Part shown: positions 55,893-64,000 of the stretch, one piece after another | Layout of the letters: the number at the start of each line of letters is the position of its first letter | Numbering within the stretch: the first letter of the stretch is position 1 | Assembly: GCF_000023825.1 (NCBI RefSeq) | Contig: NC_013061.1 | Coordinates: forward strand, 124,001-188,000 | Source of the DNA: Pedobacter heparinus DSM 2366 | Lineage (GTDB): Bacteria; Bacteroidota; Bacteroidia; Sphingobacteriales; Sphingobacteriaceae | Length of the DNA: 64,000 bases | Direction of reading: 5' to 3' | The notes under the pieces: generated by a model | Databases searched by the model: none | Seen by the model: the letters and a program-made list of their open reading frames with translations, nothing else | What the model was told of the DNA's origin: nothing | Program-made: the position numbers and the translations under genes

Positions 55893-57734
55893 TTATTCTT
55901 CAAAGGTCTGCATATCTATCAGCCTTCTGTACAGGCCGTCATTTTTCATCAGTTCGTTATGAGCACCCTGTTCTACCACAGTGCCTTTATCTAAAACAAT
56001 GATCAGATCTGCATTTTGTATTGTTGATAAGCGATGTGCAATGATCAAAGAGGTGCGGTTTTCCATGAGTTTGTAGAGGGCATCCTGTACCAGTTTTTCC
56101 GATTCCGTATCCAATGCCGATGTAGCTTCATCTAAAAGCATGATAGGTGGATTGCCCAATACGGCCCTGGCAATACAGATCCTTTGTTTTTGCCCGCCTG
56201 ATAAGCGGATGCCGCGGTCGCCTATAAAGGTTTCATAACCATTTTCCGTATCGAGGATAAAATCGTGCGCGTTGGCAATTTTGGCTGCACGGGTAACTTC
56301 TTCTAAAGTAGCGTCTGGTTTCGCGAAAGCAATATTATTGAAAATGGTATCATTAAACAGGATCGATTCCTGGTTAACAAAGCCCATTAGTCCTCTTAAA
56401 GAATTGGTATTTACGTTGCTGATGCTGACATCATCTATATAGATATCACCTTGCTGGGGCTCAATAAAGCGCGGCAACAGATCCATTAAGGTAGATTTTC
56501 CGCCTCCGGAAGGGCCAACAAGGGCAACCGTTTTACCTTTAGGGATTTCTATGTTCACGTGGTTCAATACCCTGCGTTCGCCATAAGCAAAGGATACATC
56601 GGCAAATTTAATGGCTTTTTCAAAAGACTTTAAAACAATGGCATCTGGTTTATCTACCATTTCGGGCCTGGTATCGATGAGGTCTAATACACGTTTGCCC
56701 GCCGCGAGTCCGGTATGTATGGCACTAAAAGCATCAGATAGTGCTTTTGCCGGACGTGTAACCTGCGAGAATATGGCGATATAGGCTATAAATTCGGAGG
56801 AGGTTAGGGAAGACTGTCCTGTTAATACCATGGACCCCCCAAAATAGACAATCCCTGCCACCATCATTACACCCAGAAATTCGGATACCGGCGAGGCGAG
56901 TTGCTGTCTGCGTACCATTTTTCTGGTAATGTTGGAGTAATTTACATTCTCCTGATGAAACCGCTCTTTTACATATTCAGTTGCATTAAAAGCTTTCACG
57001 ATCTTAATGCCCGACAGGGCCTCATCCAGATAGCCCAGCATGGTGGCAAAAGTTTCGTGTGCTTTGGTAGCCTGCTGCCGCAAACGTTTTACGATTTTGG
57101 CTATAATGAGGCCTGATATGGGGATAACAAGTAATGAAAACAAGGTGAGTTTTACAGAAATGGCAAAAAGAAATATGATGTATACAATTAGTGTTACGGG
57201 TTCTTTAAATACAACCTGTAAAGTGTTGGTCACCGTAAACTGCACTACCTGTACATCTGAGGAGACTTTAGAGATGATATCACCTTTACGCTGGCTGTTA
57301 AAATAACCAATATGAAGGTTCATCACATTGTTAAATACAGATTTTCTTAAGCTTAACAAAGTATGGACACGAAGGTCTTCCATGATCCTGTTGGAAAAGT
57401 ATTTAAAGACATTAGAGAGCAATACCGAAATCACAATGACAATGCACACAAACTTTAAGGCCCCCTGAGGTCCGTAGTTGGTGACATAATAATTTGTCTC
57501 TTCCCTGAAACGGGCCATGATGTCCCACCAGTCCTTATCTTGAACGCCAACCGGATGAATTGCTTTGGCACTAGCTACAACGGCCTGACTATTAAATAAG
57601 GTATCTAATAGGGGAACCAGTAAAGCCAGGTTTAATGTATTAAACAGGATATACAAGAGGGTGGTGATGACATAGGGGATAGCAAATTTTTCAATTGGCC
57701 TTGCATATGCTAATAATCTGAAATAGTCTTTCAT
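55893..57734 (-). CDS. MsbA-like ABC exporter, fused permease and ATPase
   Basis: 613 residues. Transmembrane domain about 1-330; ATPase with Walker A VGPSGGGKSTLMDLLPRF near 406, signature RLSGGQKQRICIARAVLG near 510, Walker B PIMLLDEATSALD and H-loop IAHRLST. As the first gene of the minus-strand glycan operon and fused in translation to GT4, it is a good candidate flippase for the lipid-linked glycan (in the way PglK and MsbA act). The operon has no Wzx or Wzy homologue, which strengthens that reading. Confidence 0.92.
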   Translation of the reverse strand: MKDYFRLLAYARPIEKFAIPYVITTLLYILFNTLNLALLVPLLDTLFNSQAVVASAKAIHPVGVQDKDWWDIMARFREETNYYVTNYGPQGALKFVCIVIVISVLLSNVFKYFSNRIMEDLRVHTLLSLRKSVFNNVMNLHIGYFNSQRKGDIISKVSSDVQVVQFTVTNTLQVVFKEPVTLIVYIIFLFAISVKLTLFSLLVIPISGLIIAKIVKRLRQQATKAHETFATMLGYLDEALSGIKIVKAFNATEYVKERFHQENVNYSNITRKMVRRQQLASPVSEFLGVMMVAGIVYFGGSMVLTGQSSLTSSEFIAYIAIFSQVTRPAKALSDAFSAIHTGLAAGKRVLDLIDTRPEMVDKPDAIVLKSFEKAIKFADVSFAYGERRVLNHVNIEIPKGKTVALVGPSGGGKSTLMDLLPRFIEPQQGDIYIDDVSISNVNTNSLRGLMGFVNQESILFNDTIFNNIAFAKPDATLEEVTRAAKIANAHDFILDTENGYETFIGDRGIRLSGGQKQRICIARAVLGNPPIMLLDEATSALDTESEKLVQDALYKLMENRTSLIIAHRLSTIQNADLIIVLDKGTVVEQGAHNELMKNDGLYRRLIDMQTFEE

Positions 57735-57865
57735 TTAAGAATTTGAAATTTTTCAAAGGTAAGGATTTACAACCATGTTTAAAATACGGGCATAATGCGC
57801 ACTTTCTCTACACTATTGGAGCGCTACAAAATAAATTTTGTTTATTTGTGCATACTCAATCCGGA

Positions 57866-58756
57866 ATGAATACCCTTAAGTCACTTATTACAGAAATTGG
57901 GCGTGGGAGCTTTAATGCTTTGGCGAGGGCGATTACGCTTGTAGAAAATGACATTGCTCCGGCCGCTGAATTATTGAGGACCATAAACACAGACACAAAG
58001 GTTCCGGTAATTGGGATAACCGGTCCTCCGGGTGCCGGAAAAAGTACCCTTGTTAATGCAGTAACTGCAGCGCTTGTTAAGCAGGGCAAAAAGGTAGCGA
58101 TCCTGGCCATCGACCCGACATCGCCCTTTAATTTTGGGTCTTTACTGGGCGACAGGATCAGGATGGCCCAGCTGTTTAACCATCCTGGGGTTTATATCCG
58201 ATCGCTGGCTACCCGTGGTGCATTGGGGGGGATTTCAGCAAAAACCATTGAAATTGTGGATGTGCTGAAAGCCGGGGGATTTGATCTTATCCTCGTGGAA
58301 ACGGTGGGCGTCGGACAATCGGAGGTAGAGATTGCCGGACTTGCAGATAAAACGATTGTAGTACTTGTTCCCGAATCGGGGGATGAGATCCAGCAGATCA
58401 AATCGGGATTGATGGAGATTGCACAGGGCTTTGTGGTGAATAAGGCAGACCGGGAGGGGGCCGATACTTATGCGAACAACCTGAAAAAACTGGTCCACCA
58501 TCAGCAAAATCAGATTCCTGTTTTTAAAACGGTGGCCGACAAAGCGCAGGGGATTGCCGAGTTATGTGAATGGTTGTTGCAGCCCGCGTTAAGGGATAAT
58601 GAGCGTAAATCTTATTTGCTGACAGAAAAGGCTTTTAAAATTATACAGCATTACCGCATGGCAGATGTGGACCGTAAACAGTTGCATGGAAAAATCAGGG
58701 AGGCTTTGAAAGATCCTGGATTTAATATCTATCGTTTTACTGATAACTGGGTATAA
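57866..58756 (+). CDS. meaB: Methylmalonyl-CoA mutase-associated GTPase MeaB
   Basis: 296 residues from ATG 57866 (MNTLKSLITEIGRGSF). G3E GTPase motifs: IGITGPPGAGKSTLVNAV, AIDPTSPFNFGSLLGDRIRM, ATRGALGGIS, ILVETVGVGQSEVEIA and FVVNKADREGAD. MeaB guards and reloads the B12-dependent methylmalonyl-CoA mutase. An in-frame reading upstream to 57743 lacks family similarity. The mutase genes are not in the window. Confidence 0.95.
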   Translation: MNTLKSLITEIGRGSFNALARAITLVENDIAPAAELLRTINTDTKVPVIGITGPPGAGKSTLVNAVTAALVKQGKKVAILAIDPTSPFNFGSLLGDRIRMAQLFNHPGVYIRSLATRGALGGISAKTIEIVDVLKAGGFDLILVETVGVGQSEVEIAGLADKTIVVLVPESGDEIQQIKSGLMEIAQGFVVNKADREGADTYANNLKKLVHHQQNQIPVFKTVADKAQGIAELCEWLLQPALRDNERKSYLLTEKAFKIIQHYRMADVDRKQLHGKIREALKDPGFNIYRFTDNWV

Positions 58757-59116
58757 GAACAGGCAGAGTGTAGCATTTAAATTAATGACCTGTCTTAAAA
58801 ACAGGACTTCAGTGTCTGCTGCATTAGGACATTAAATAAAATATTTTGGCATTTAATTACTTTTTAAGAAACCAATAATTGTACTTTATACACGATTTAC
58901 GCCTGAAATGCTTTTTTAATGCGGTATGAAAAAATATTTTTTGGGGTTTAAATACTGTTTAGATGGCCTGTTATCGTTAAATGAGCTTATTTATTTATAA
59001 TTTAGAAGTTTGGAACGGAGTTTGTGTAAGTGTTTTGAGAATTTAAAAATTTGTTTAATTTTGCTACACAAAAAAATTATACAATTAAAATTTGTTTAAC
59101 CTTAAAAAAGAAAATT
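58757..59116. other. Intergenic region and 5' UTR between meaB and the OmpA gene
   Basis: No gene is supported in these 360 bp, which are AT-rich. They contain a weak hairpin CCTGT/ACAGG (58789-58793 with 58801-58805), a 24-codon frame at 58926-59000 without similarity, and the OmpA promoter at 59034-59063 with a ~50-nt A-rich leader. Confidence 0.6.
59034..59063 (+). promoter_or_regulatory. Strong promoter for the OmpA-family gene
   Basis: TTTG (59034-59037), 18 nt, TAATTTTG (59056-59063), close to consensus; the A/T-rich leader to the ATG at 59117 suits high expression. Confidence 0.8.
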
Positions 59117-60454
59117 ATGAATTATTCTACTTTAAAAAAGGGTCTAGCAGCTTCTTTTGTAGCATTAATAGGAGTAACAACTCTTGCTAATGCTCAGGAC
59201 GCTTCGACTTCTTCTTCTTCAGCCAAGGTATTTGGTGGAAGAGGTCAGTACAGGACGTGGTCTTTAGGTGTTAACGGTGGTGTTTTATCTCCATTTGTTG
59301 CTATCGGCGGATCAAACGACTTTACTAACTTCGACGTTAACTTAGGTTACGGTATCTCATTGAGAAAACAATTGGGTCATGCATTTGGCTTAGAAGGTAA
59401 CGTTTTCCGTGGAAAAGTTTCCGGTACTAACAAAGATGCTCCAGGTGGTGCAGTAAATGGTATCAGAGAATTCGAAACTGAATTGGCTTATGCTACTGAC
59501 TTAAGAGGTGTTGTTAATGTGGCAACTGTTGACTTTTTACGTCGCGAAAACTCAGTTAACTTCTTCGTAACTGCTGGTTATGGTGTTGCTGCTTACAGAA
59601 CTGCATTAAACGGTGCTGACATCAAAAACTTACCAGAAAACAAAGGTGATAACGGAGACAAAAAATACATCAAAGAAGCTTATATCCCAGTTGGTGCTGG
59701 TATTAAATTCAAAGTTTCTGAGCGTGTATCATTTAACTTAGGTTATACCATGCACTTTATCGACGGAGATAACTTTGACGGAGTTTACGCTAAAGCAACT
59801 TCTAAAGATAAATTCTCTTACGGATATGCTGGTTTAGAATTCTCTTTAGGATCTAAATCTAAACCGAACCTGGATTGGGTTAACCCATTGGCTTTAATGT
59901 ATGATGAATTGAAAGATCCTTCATTACGTCAGGAAGTTGAAGCTTTGAAAAACCGTGTGTCTAACATTGAAAAATCTGTTGAAGATTTGAAAAAAGACAG
60001 CGATGGTGACGGTGTAGCTGATCAGTTTGATAAATGCCCAGGTACTCCGGCTGGTACTGCTGTTGATGGTTCAGGATGTCCTCTACCTAAAGCACCAGAG
60101 CCTACTGTAAAAGACCAAAGCACTTTAACTGGTTTTGAAACTATCCAGTTTGAATTTAACTCTTCAGTTTTAAAAACTGATTCTTACCCTACTTTAGATA
60201 AATTATCTTCAGTATTGCGTGAAAACGGTGGTAAAGTAACTGTAAAAGGTTATGCTTCAAGCGAAGGTACTGCTGCATACAACCTGAAATTATCTAAAGA
60301 CAGAGCAAATTCTGTTAAAACTTACTTAGTGAACTCTGGCGTTAATGCTAGTCAGGTTGTAACTAAAGGTTATGGTGAAGCTAATCCAATTGCTTCTAAC
60401 GATACTGAAGAAGGTCGTATCCAAAACCGTCGTGTTGAATCATCTAGAAACTAA
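59117..60454 (+). CDS. Major OmpA-family outer-membrane porin
   Basis: 445 residues from ATG 59117 (MNYSTLKKGLAASFVALIGVTTLANAQ signal). An N-terminal barrel (about 40-275) is followed by a short coiled coil (EVEALKNRVSNIEKSVEDLKK), a thrombospondin type 3-like calcium motif (DSDGDGVADQFDKCPGTPAGT) and an OmpA peptidoglycan-binding domain (TIQFEFNSSVLKTDSY...KGYASSEGTAAYNLKLSKDRANSVKTYL...NRRVE). Codon use is strongly biased, like the ribosomal genes at 9538-12161, so it is an abundant protein. Reading from 59051 would start inside the promoter box. Confidence 0.95.
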   Translation: MNYSTLKKGLAASFVALIGVTTLANAQDASTSSSSAKVFGGRGQYRTWSLGVNGGVLSPFVAIGGSNDFTNFDVNLGYGISLRKQLGHAFGLEGNVFRGKVSGTNKDAPGGAVNGIREFETELAYATDLRGVVNVATVDFLRRENSVNFFVTAGYGVAAYRTALNGADIKNLPENKGDNGDKKYIKEAYIPVGAGIKFKVSERVSFNLGYTMHFIDGDNFDGVYAKATSKDKFSYGYAGLEFSLGSKSKPNLDWVNPLALMYDELKDPSLRQEVEALKNRVSNIEKSVEDLKKDSDGDGVADQFDKCPGTPAGTAVDGSGCPLPKAPEPTVKDQSTLTGFETIQFEFNSSVLKTDSYPTLDKLSSVLRENGGKVTVKGYASSEGTAAYNLKLSKDRANSVKTYLVNSGVNASQVVTKGYGEANPIASNDTEEGRIQNRRVESSRN

Positions 60455-60474
60455 TTATTTCTAAATAAAATACG

Positions 60475-60513
60475 AAAAAAAGAGGGCTTCAATTTTGAAG
60501 CCCTCTTTTTTTT
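60475..60513 (+). terminator. Intrinsic terminator after the OmpA gene
   Basis: AGAGGGCTTC (60481-60490) and GAAGCCCTCT (60497-60506), loop AATTTT, with flanking A7 and T8 runs. Confidence 0.94.
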
Positions 60514-60533
60514 ATTTATACCTTTGTATAAGT

Positions 60534-60674
60534 ATGTACCTATTCAGAAAAAAAGACCCGAACAGGCCGGTAAACACTAATATCAAAATTATGCACATCA
60601 TTAATGCAACAGCCATTATTGTGTTTATTGCAGGTATTTTATGGAAGCTGATTGATTGGTTTCTTTTAGGCTGA
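60534..60674 (+). CDS. Small membrane protein, DUF6728-like
   Basis: 46 residues: MYLFRKKDPNRPVNTNIKIM then HIINATAIIVFIAGILWKLI and DWFLLG. A basic N-terminal segment (FRKKDPNRP.N.N.KIMH.IN) precedes a single hydrophobic helix; this layout recalls the DUF6728 small proteins of Bacteroidota. TACCTTTG (60519-60526) lies seven bases before the ATG. Probably an inner-membrane peptide of unknown function. The minus strand also has a 60-codon frame here, which I reject. Confidence 0.72.
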   Translation: MYLFRKKDPNRPVNTNIKIMHIINATAIIVFIAGILWKLIDWFLLG

Positions 60675-60718
60675 TTTCTAAAAAAGCATAGCATACACTG
60701 ATTTATAACTGCATAAAA

Positions 60719-61099
60719 ATGAAGAAGATTATCAATACCACAAATGCCCCGGCACCGATAGGCCCCTACAATCAGGCGGTAATTGCCAATGGTTTTTTGT
60801 TCCTGTCCGGCCAGGTCGCCATCAATCCTGCCACAGGAGAATTAACCCAGTCTTCTATTGTTGAAGAAACGAACCAGGTGATGAGGAATATCAAAGCGGT
60901 ATTGCTGGAAGCTGGTTATGGCTTTGAAGATGTGGTTAAGACAACTATCTTTTTGTCAGACATGGGGCTGTTTGCTGAAGTGAATGATGTATATGGTTCT
61001 TATTTCGAAACTGATTTCCCTGCACGGGAAACCGTAGCCGTAAAAGGCCTTCCCAAAGGTGTGAACGTAGAAATTTCAATGACAGCATTTAAAGGCTAA
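60719..61099 (+). CDS. ridA: RidA family enamine/imine deaminase
   Basis: 126 residues, full length: APAPIGPYNQAVIANGFLFLSGQVAINPATGEL, EETNQVMRNIKAVLLEAGYGFEDVVKTTIFLSDM, and the C-terminal ARETVAVKGLPKGVNVEISMTAF with the active-site Arg position and Glu. RidA hydrolyses reactive 2-aminoacrylate and related imines, protecting PLP enzymes. rarD follows after 4 bp. Confidence 0.95.
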   Translation: MKKIINTTNAPAPIGPYNQAVIANGFLFLSGQVAINPATGELTQSSIVEETNQVMRNIKAVLLEAGYGFEDVVKTTIFLSDMGLFAEVNDVYGSYFETDFPARETVAVKGLPKGVNVEISMTAFKG

Positions 61100-61103
61100 G
61101 CCC

Positions 61104-62015
61104 TTGCAACCATCGAACTTTAGGTATTTTTTTGCGGGTATTCTGTCTTTTGCAATCTGGGGCTTTTTCTCTATCCCTTTACGAAACCTGAAAGCTTTTC
61201 CTTCGGAAGAAATTCTGTATTACCGTATTTTTACCTCAGTCATTTTCATTTGGCTGGCCATTTTTATCTTCAGAAAAAAACAGCTAAGGACTGATCTGGT
61301 CTATTTCAAATCTCTTAAATTAAAAGGAAAACGAAATGTTTTATTGCAGCTTGTTGTTTCCACTTTATTACTGACGGGGAATTGGTATACTTATATTTAT
61401 GCAGTAAATAATGTCAGCCTGCAATCGGCTGCCTTTGCTTATATGGTTTGTCCGCTCATTACGGCCTTCGGCGGATTTATCATTTTAAAAGAAAAACTTT
61501 CAGGCTTAAAACTCATCTCGCTGGGAATTGCCTTACTAAGTATCCTGCTGCTGGCAACAGGTTCTTTGGTAGAGGTATCGTGGTCTGTAATCATTGCCTC
61601 GCTATATGCATTTTATCTGATTATACAACGTAAAATGCAGTACCTGGATAAACTAAATGTGCTTGCAGTTCAGATAGGCCTGGCTGTTTTGCTGATGCTG
61701 CCTTTGTATCTTGCCCGGCATGCCGGATTTCCGCAATCGTTGTGGTTTTGGGAAAATATTACGGTAATAGCTGTTTTCTTCACCATTATTCCGTTGTTCA
61801 TGAGCCTTTATGCTTTAATTGGAATCCCCTCGTCAACACTGGGTATTATCATTTATATCAATCCAATTATCGCCTTTGCAATAGCTATTTTTTATTTTGG
61901 GGAGCAGGTTAATGCACATCGGCTGTTTGGTTATACATTGCTCCTGGCATCAGTATTGGTATTTAATTGGGTCATCATAAAAGATATTCTTACATTTAAG
62001 ATAAAAAAAACATAG
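61104..62015 (+). CDS. rarD: RarD/EamA family transporter
   Basis: 303 residues, ten predicted helices in two EamA repeats. RarD-type N terminus (FAGILSFAIWGFFSIPLRNLKAFPSEEILYYRI, compare the family's W..xxPLY) plus GNWYTYIYAVNNVSLQSAAFAYMVCPL and PLFMSLYALIGIPSSTLGIIIYINPIIAFAIA. Probably a metabolite exporter or importer; substrate unknown. The start is TTG at 61104. It lies between ridA and recG with 4-bp gaps on both sides, so the three form one operon. Confidence 0.9.
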   Translation: MQPSNFRYFFAGILSFAIWGFFSIPLRNLKAFPSEEILYYRIFTSVIFIWLAIFIFRKKQLRTDLVYFKSLKLKGKRNVLLQLVVSTLLLTGNWYTYIYAVNNVSLQSAAFAYMVCPLITAFGGFIILKEKLSGLKLISLGIALLSILLLATGSLVEVSWSVIIASLYAFYLIIQRKMQYLDKLNVLAVQIGLAVLLMLPLYLARHAGFPQSLWFWENITVIAVFFTIIPLFMSLYALIGIPSSTLGIIIYINPIIAFAIAIFYFGEQVNAHRLFGYTLLLASVLVFNWVIIKDILTFKIKKT

Positions 62016-62019
62016 AGCC

Positions 62020-64000
62020 TTGTTTGCATCTACCTTAGATACGACTATAGAATTTTTAAAGGGCGTAGGGCCCAGGCGTGCAGAGCTTTTACAGAAGGAG
62101 CTAGGTATCTTTACCTATGGACAGCTGCTCAATTATTTCCCTTTCAGGTATATTGACAGGACAAGGTTTTATAAGGTCAATGAACTGGATCCTGAGCTCC
62201 CTTACGTGCAGATTTTGGGAAGAATTACCGCTAAGGAACAGATTGGGGAAAAACACAAAAAACGTATTGTAGCAAAACTGACGGATGAGACGGGCTCAAT
62301 TGAACTGGTATGGTTCCAAAGTTTAAAATGGGTTGATGAGCACATCGTAAAAGGCAAGGTTTACATTGTATTTGGTAAGCCTACTGTTTTTAATGGAAGC
62401 TTTAGCATTTCACATCCTGATCTTGAAAACTATCCGCGACCGGCCACAGTTACAGGGAATTTAAGGCTGCAACCGGTTTATAATTCGACAGAGAAATTAA
62501 AGAAATCTTTTTTGGATAGCAAGGGCATCCAGAAACTTCAGGCCTTGTTACTGGAGCAACATCTTCATGAAGTTAAAGAAACCATACCTCCTTATATCCT
62601 TCAAAAATATCAGATGATTTTGAGGAAGGAAGCAATCTTAAACATTCATTTTCCCAAAGATGTGGCGAGCTTAAAAAAGGCAGAGAGCCGATTGAAATTT
62701 GAAGAATTGTTCTTTATCCAGTTGCAGTTGCTGCATAATAAGCAACTTAGGGAACTGAAATTTAAAGGGCACCTGTTTGATAAAGTTGGTGAAGGGGTGA
62801 ATACATTTTACAGGGAAATACTTCCTTTTAAACTAACCAATGCACAGAAACGTGTAATCAAAGAAATCAGACTGGATACACAGCGTGGGATACAGATGAA
62901 CAGACTGGTGCAGGGGGATGTAGGAAGCGGGAAAACTGTAGTAGCCCTGATGAGCATGCTGCTGGCCAGCGACAATGGTTATCAGGCCTGTATGATGGCC
63001 CCTACGGAGATTTTGGCCCGGCAGCATTATGAATCTATCATTTCCCTGTTAAAAGACCGTCTGGTTAAGGTGGCCATCCTTACAGGAAGTTCAACTAAGA
63101 AACAGAGAACACAACTACATGCGGCGCTTGAGGCTGGTGAAATTAATATACTGGTGGGCACACATGCCCTGATTGAGGATAAGGTGGTGTTTAAAAGTCT
63201 GGGAATGGTGGTGATTGATGAGCAACACCGTTTTGGAGTGGAGCAAAGGGCCAGGCTCTGGCGTAAAAATGCGATACCGCCACATATTCTGGTCATGACG
63301 GCTACCCCCATTCCGCGAACATTGGCCATGACGATGTATGGCGATCTGGATGTATCGGTAATTGATGAGCTGCCCGCCGGAAGAAAACCGATTGAAACCC
63401 GGCACCTGTATGAAGGACAACGGCTGAGGATGTTTGGTTTTATGAAGCAGGAGATCGCAAAAGGCAGGCAGGTATATGTGGTTTATCCATTGATCAAGGA
63501 AAGTGAAAAACTGGATCTGTTGCATTTGGAAGCTGGGATAGAGCAGATGGGCTACCAGTTCCCGCGTCCTGACTATCAGATCAGTATTGTGCATGGTAAA
63601 ATGAGCAATGCTGATAAGCAGTATGAAATGCAGCAGTTTATAAACGGGAAAAGCCAGATTATGGTGGCTACTACCGTAATAGAAGTTGGGGTAAATGTTC
63701 CGAATGCATCGGTGATGATCATTGAGAATGCCGAACGTTTTGGGCTTTCGCAATTGCACCAGCTGAGAGGGCGTGTGGGCAGAGGTGCAGCACAGTCGTT
63801 CTGTATCCTGATGTCGGGAAATAAATTAAGTGCCGACGGGAAGCTGCGTCTGGAAACAATGGTTAAAACCAATAATGGTTTTGAAATATCAGAGATTGAC
63901 CTGCAATTGCGCGGACCGGGCGACATTACCGGTACACAACAGAGTGGGGTACTGGAACTAAAGCTGGCCGATCTGGCCAAAGATCAGCTCATTTTACAGG
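62020..64000 (+). CDS. recG: ATP-dependent DNA helicase RecG, 3' partial
   Basis: 660 residues are visible from TTG 62020 (MFASTLDTTIEFLKGVGPRRAELL), and the frame runs off the window end without a stop; RecG is about 700 residues. N-terminal wedge/OB domain (VQILGRITAKEQIGEKHKK), helicase motifs LVQGDVGSGKTVVALM (I), MMAPTEILARQH (Ia), VVIDEQHRFGVEQR (II, DEQH), MTATPIPRTLAMT (III), and ATTVIEVGVNVPNASVMIIENAERFGLSQLHQLRGRVGRG (V-VI). It reverses stalled forks. Confidence 0.97.
   Translation, partial: MFASTLDTTIEFLKGVGPRRAELLQKELGIFTYGQLLNYFPFRYIDRTRFYKVNELDPELPYVQILGRITAKEQIGEKHKKRIVAKLTDETGSIELVWFQSLKWVDEHIVKGKVYIVFGKPTVFNGSFSISHPDLENYPRPATVTGNLRLQPVYNSTEKLKKSFLDSKGIQKLQALLLEQHLHEVKETIPPYILQKYQMILRKEAILNIHFPKDVASLKKAESRLKFEELFFIQLQLLHNKQLRELKFKGHLFDKVGEGVNTFYREILPFKLTNAQKRVIKEIRLDTQRGIQMNRLVQGDVGSGKTVVALMSMLLASDNGYQACMMAPTEILARQHYESIISLLKDRLVKVAILTGSSTKKQRTQLHAALEAGEINILVGTHALIEDKVVFKSLGMVVIDEQHRFGVEQRARLWRKNAIPPHILVMTATPIPRTLAMTMYGDLDVSVIDELPAGRKPIETRHLYEGQRLRMFGFMKQEIAKGRQVYVVYPLIKESEKLDLLHLEAGIEQMGYQFPRPDYQISIVHGKMSNADKQYEMQQFINGKSQIMVATTVIEVGVNVPNASVMIIENAERFGLSQLHQLRGRVGRGAAQSFCILMSGNKLSADGKLRLETMVKTNNGFEISEIDLQLRGPGDITGTQQSGVLELKLADLAKDQLILQ

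Noticed and set aside
57743..57865. N-terminal extension of MeaB
   Set aside because: The extra 41 residues do not resemble MeaB; family similarity begins at the ATG at 57866.
58926..59000. 24-codon frame MKKYFLGFKYCLDGLLSLNE... upstream of the OmpA gene
   Set aside because: Short, no promoter box or terminator of its own, and no recognised similarity; compatible with chance in AT-rich DNA.
60512..60694. 60-codon minus-strand frame with a hydrophobic stretch
   Set aside because: Its hydrophobicity is the mirror of the plus-strand membrane peptide at 60534-60674, which has the better start context and a family-like sequence.
63115..63759. Long minus-strand frames opposite recG (63115-63759, 63576-63980)
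   Set aside because: They lie antisense to conserved RecG helicase motifs and have no recognisable domain.

Overview
The window looks like a chromosomal segment of a Bacteroidota bacterium of the Sphingobacteriaceae/Pedobacter type. The signs are: type IX secretion features (a CHU_C-type C-terminal domain, a type A sorting domain, a PorP/SprF homologue), Bacteroidota-style promoters (TTTG, about 19 nt, then TAnnTTTG), a TonB-dependent receptor with a carboxypeptidase-like N-terminal domain, DUF4270, and many TTG starts with little Shine-Dalgarno use. The genus is an inference from protein style; no 16S rRNA or tRNA gene was seen.

Layout. 1-9381: 3' part of a giant DUF11-type repeat adhesin, followed by a PorP/SprF-like outer-membrane protein and an OmpA/PD40 protein, a type IX surface-display cassette. 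9451-14770: translation and growth genes (rplM-rpsI, rpsB, tsf, nagA, pyrH, frr). 14809-22298: an ABC exporter, then a minus-strand thiamine locus (pnuT-like transporter, NadR-like kinase, TPP riboswitch, TonB receptor, ThiE/TenI-like protein, MFS transporter). 22416-25788: a small exported protein and a carB that lacks the allosteric domain. 26070-30629 (minus): radA, rng, a 29-residue mS38-like protein, a TPR membrane protein and HU. 30802-37950: mutY-ssb, glmS, DUF4270, a half-length glycogen-synthase-like protein and panC-panD. 38047-45290: acyl-CoA dehydrogenase, a structured inverted-repeat element, a holin-like membrane protein, a lipoprotein and the rimP-nusA-infB operon.

45327-57734 is the most accessory part: seven glycosyltransferases (including GT11 and GT10 fucosyltransferase-like enzymes), an acyltransferase, a type IX-secreted SGNH hydrolase and an MsbA-like ABC exporter, probably making and exporting a fucosylated surface glycan. 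57866-64000: meaB, a major OmpA porin, a 46-residue membrane protein, ridA, rarD and the 5' part of recG.

Most of the window is conserved housekeeping. The least explained items are the ~150-bp element at 39206-39356, the split regulation of the thiamine locus, a set of promoters abutting start codons (possible leaderless mRNAs), the truncated CarB, and inverted repeats around panC, rng, rimP and tsf. I did not find an unmistakably new system. No CRISPR array, transposase, integrase or prophage module is visible.
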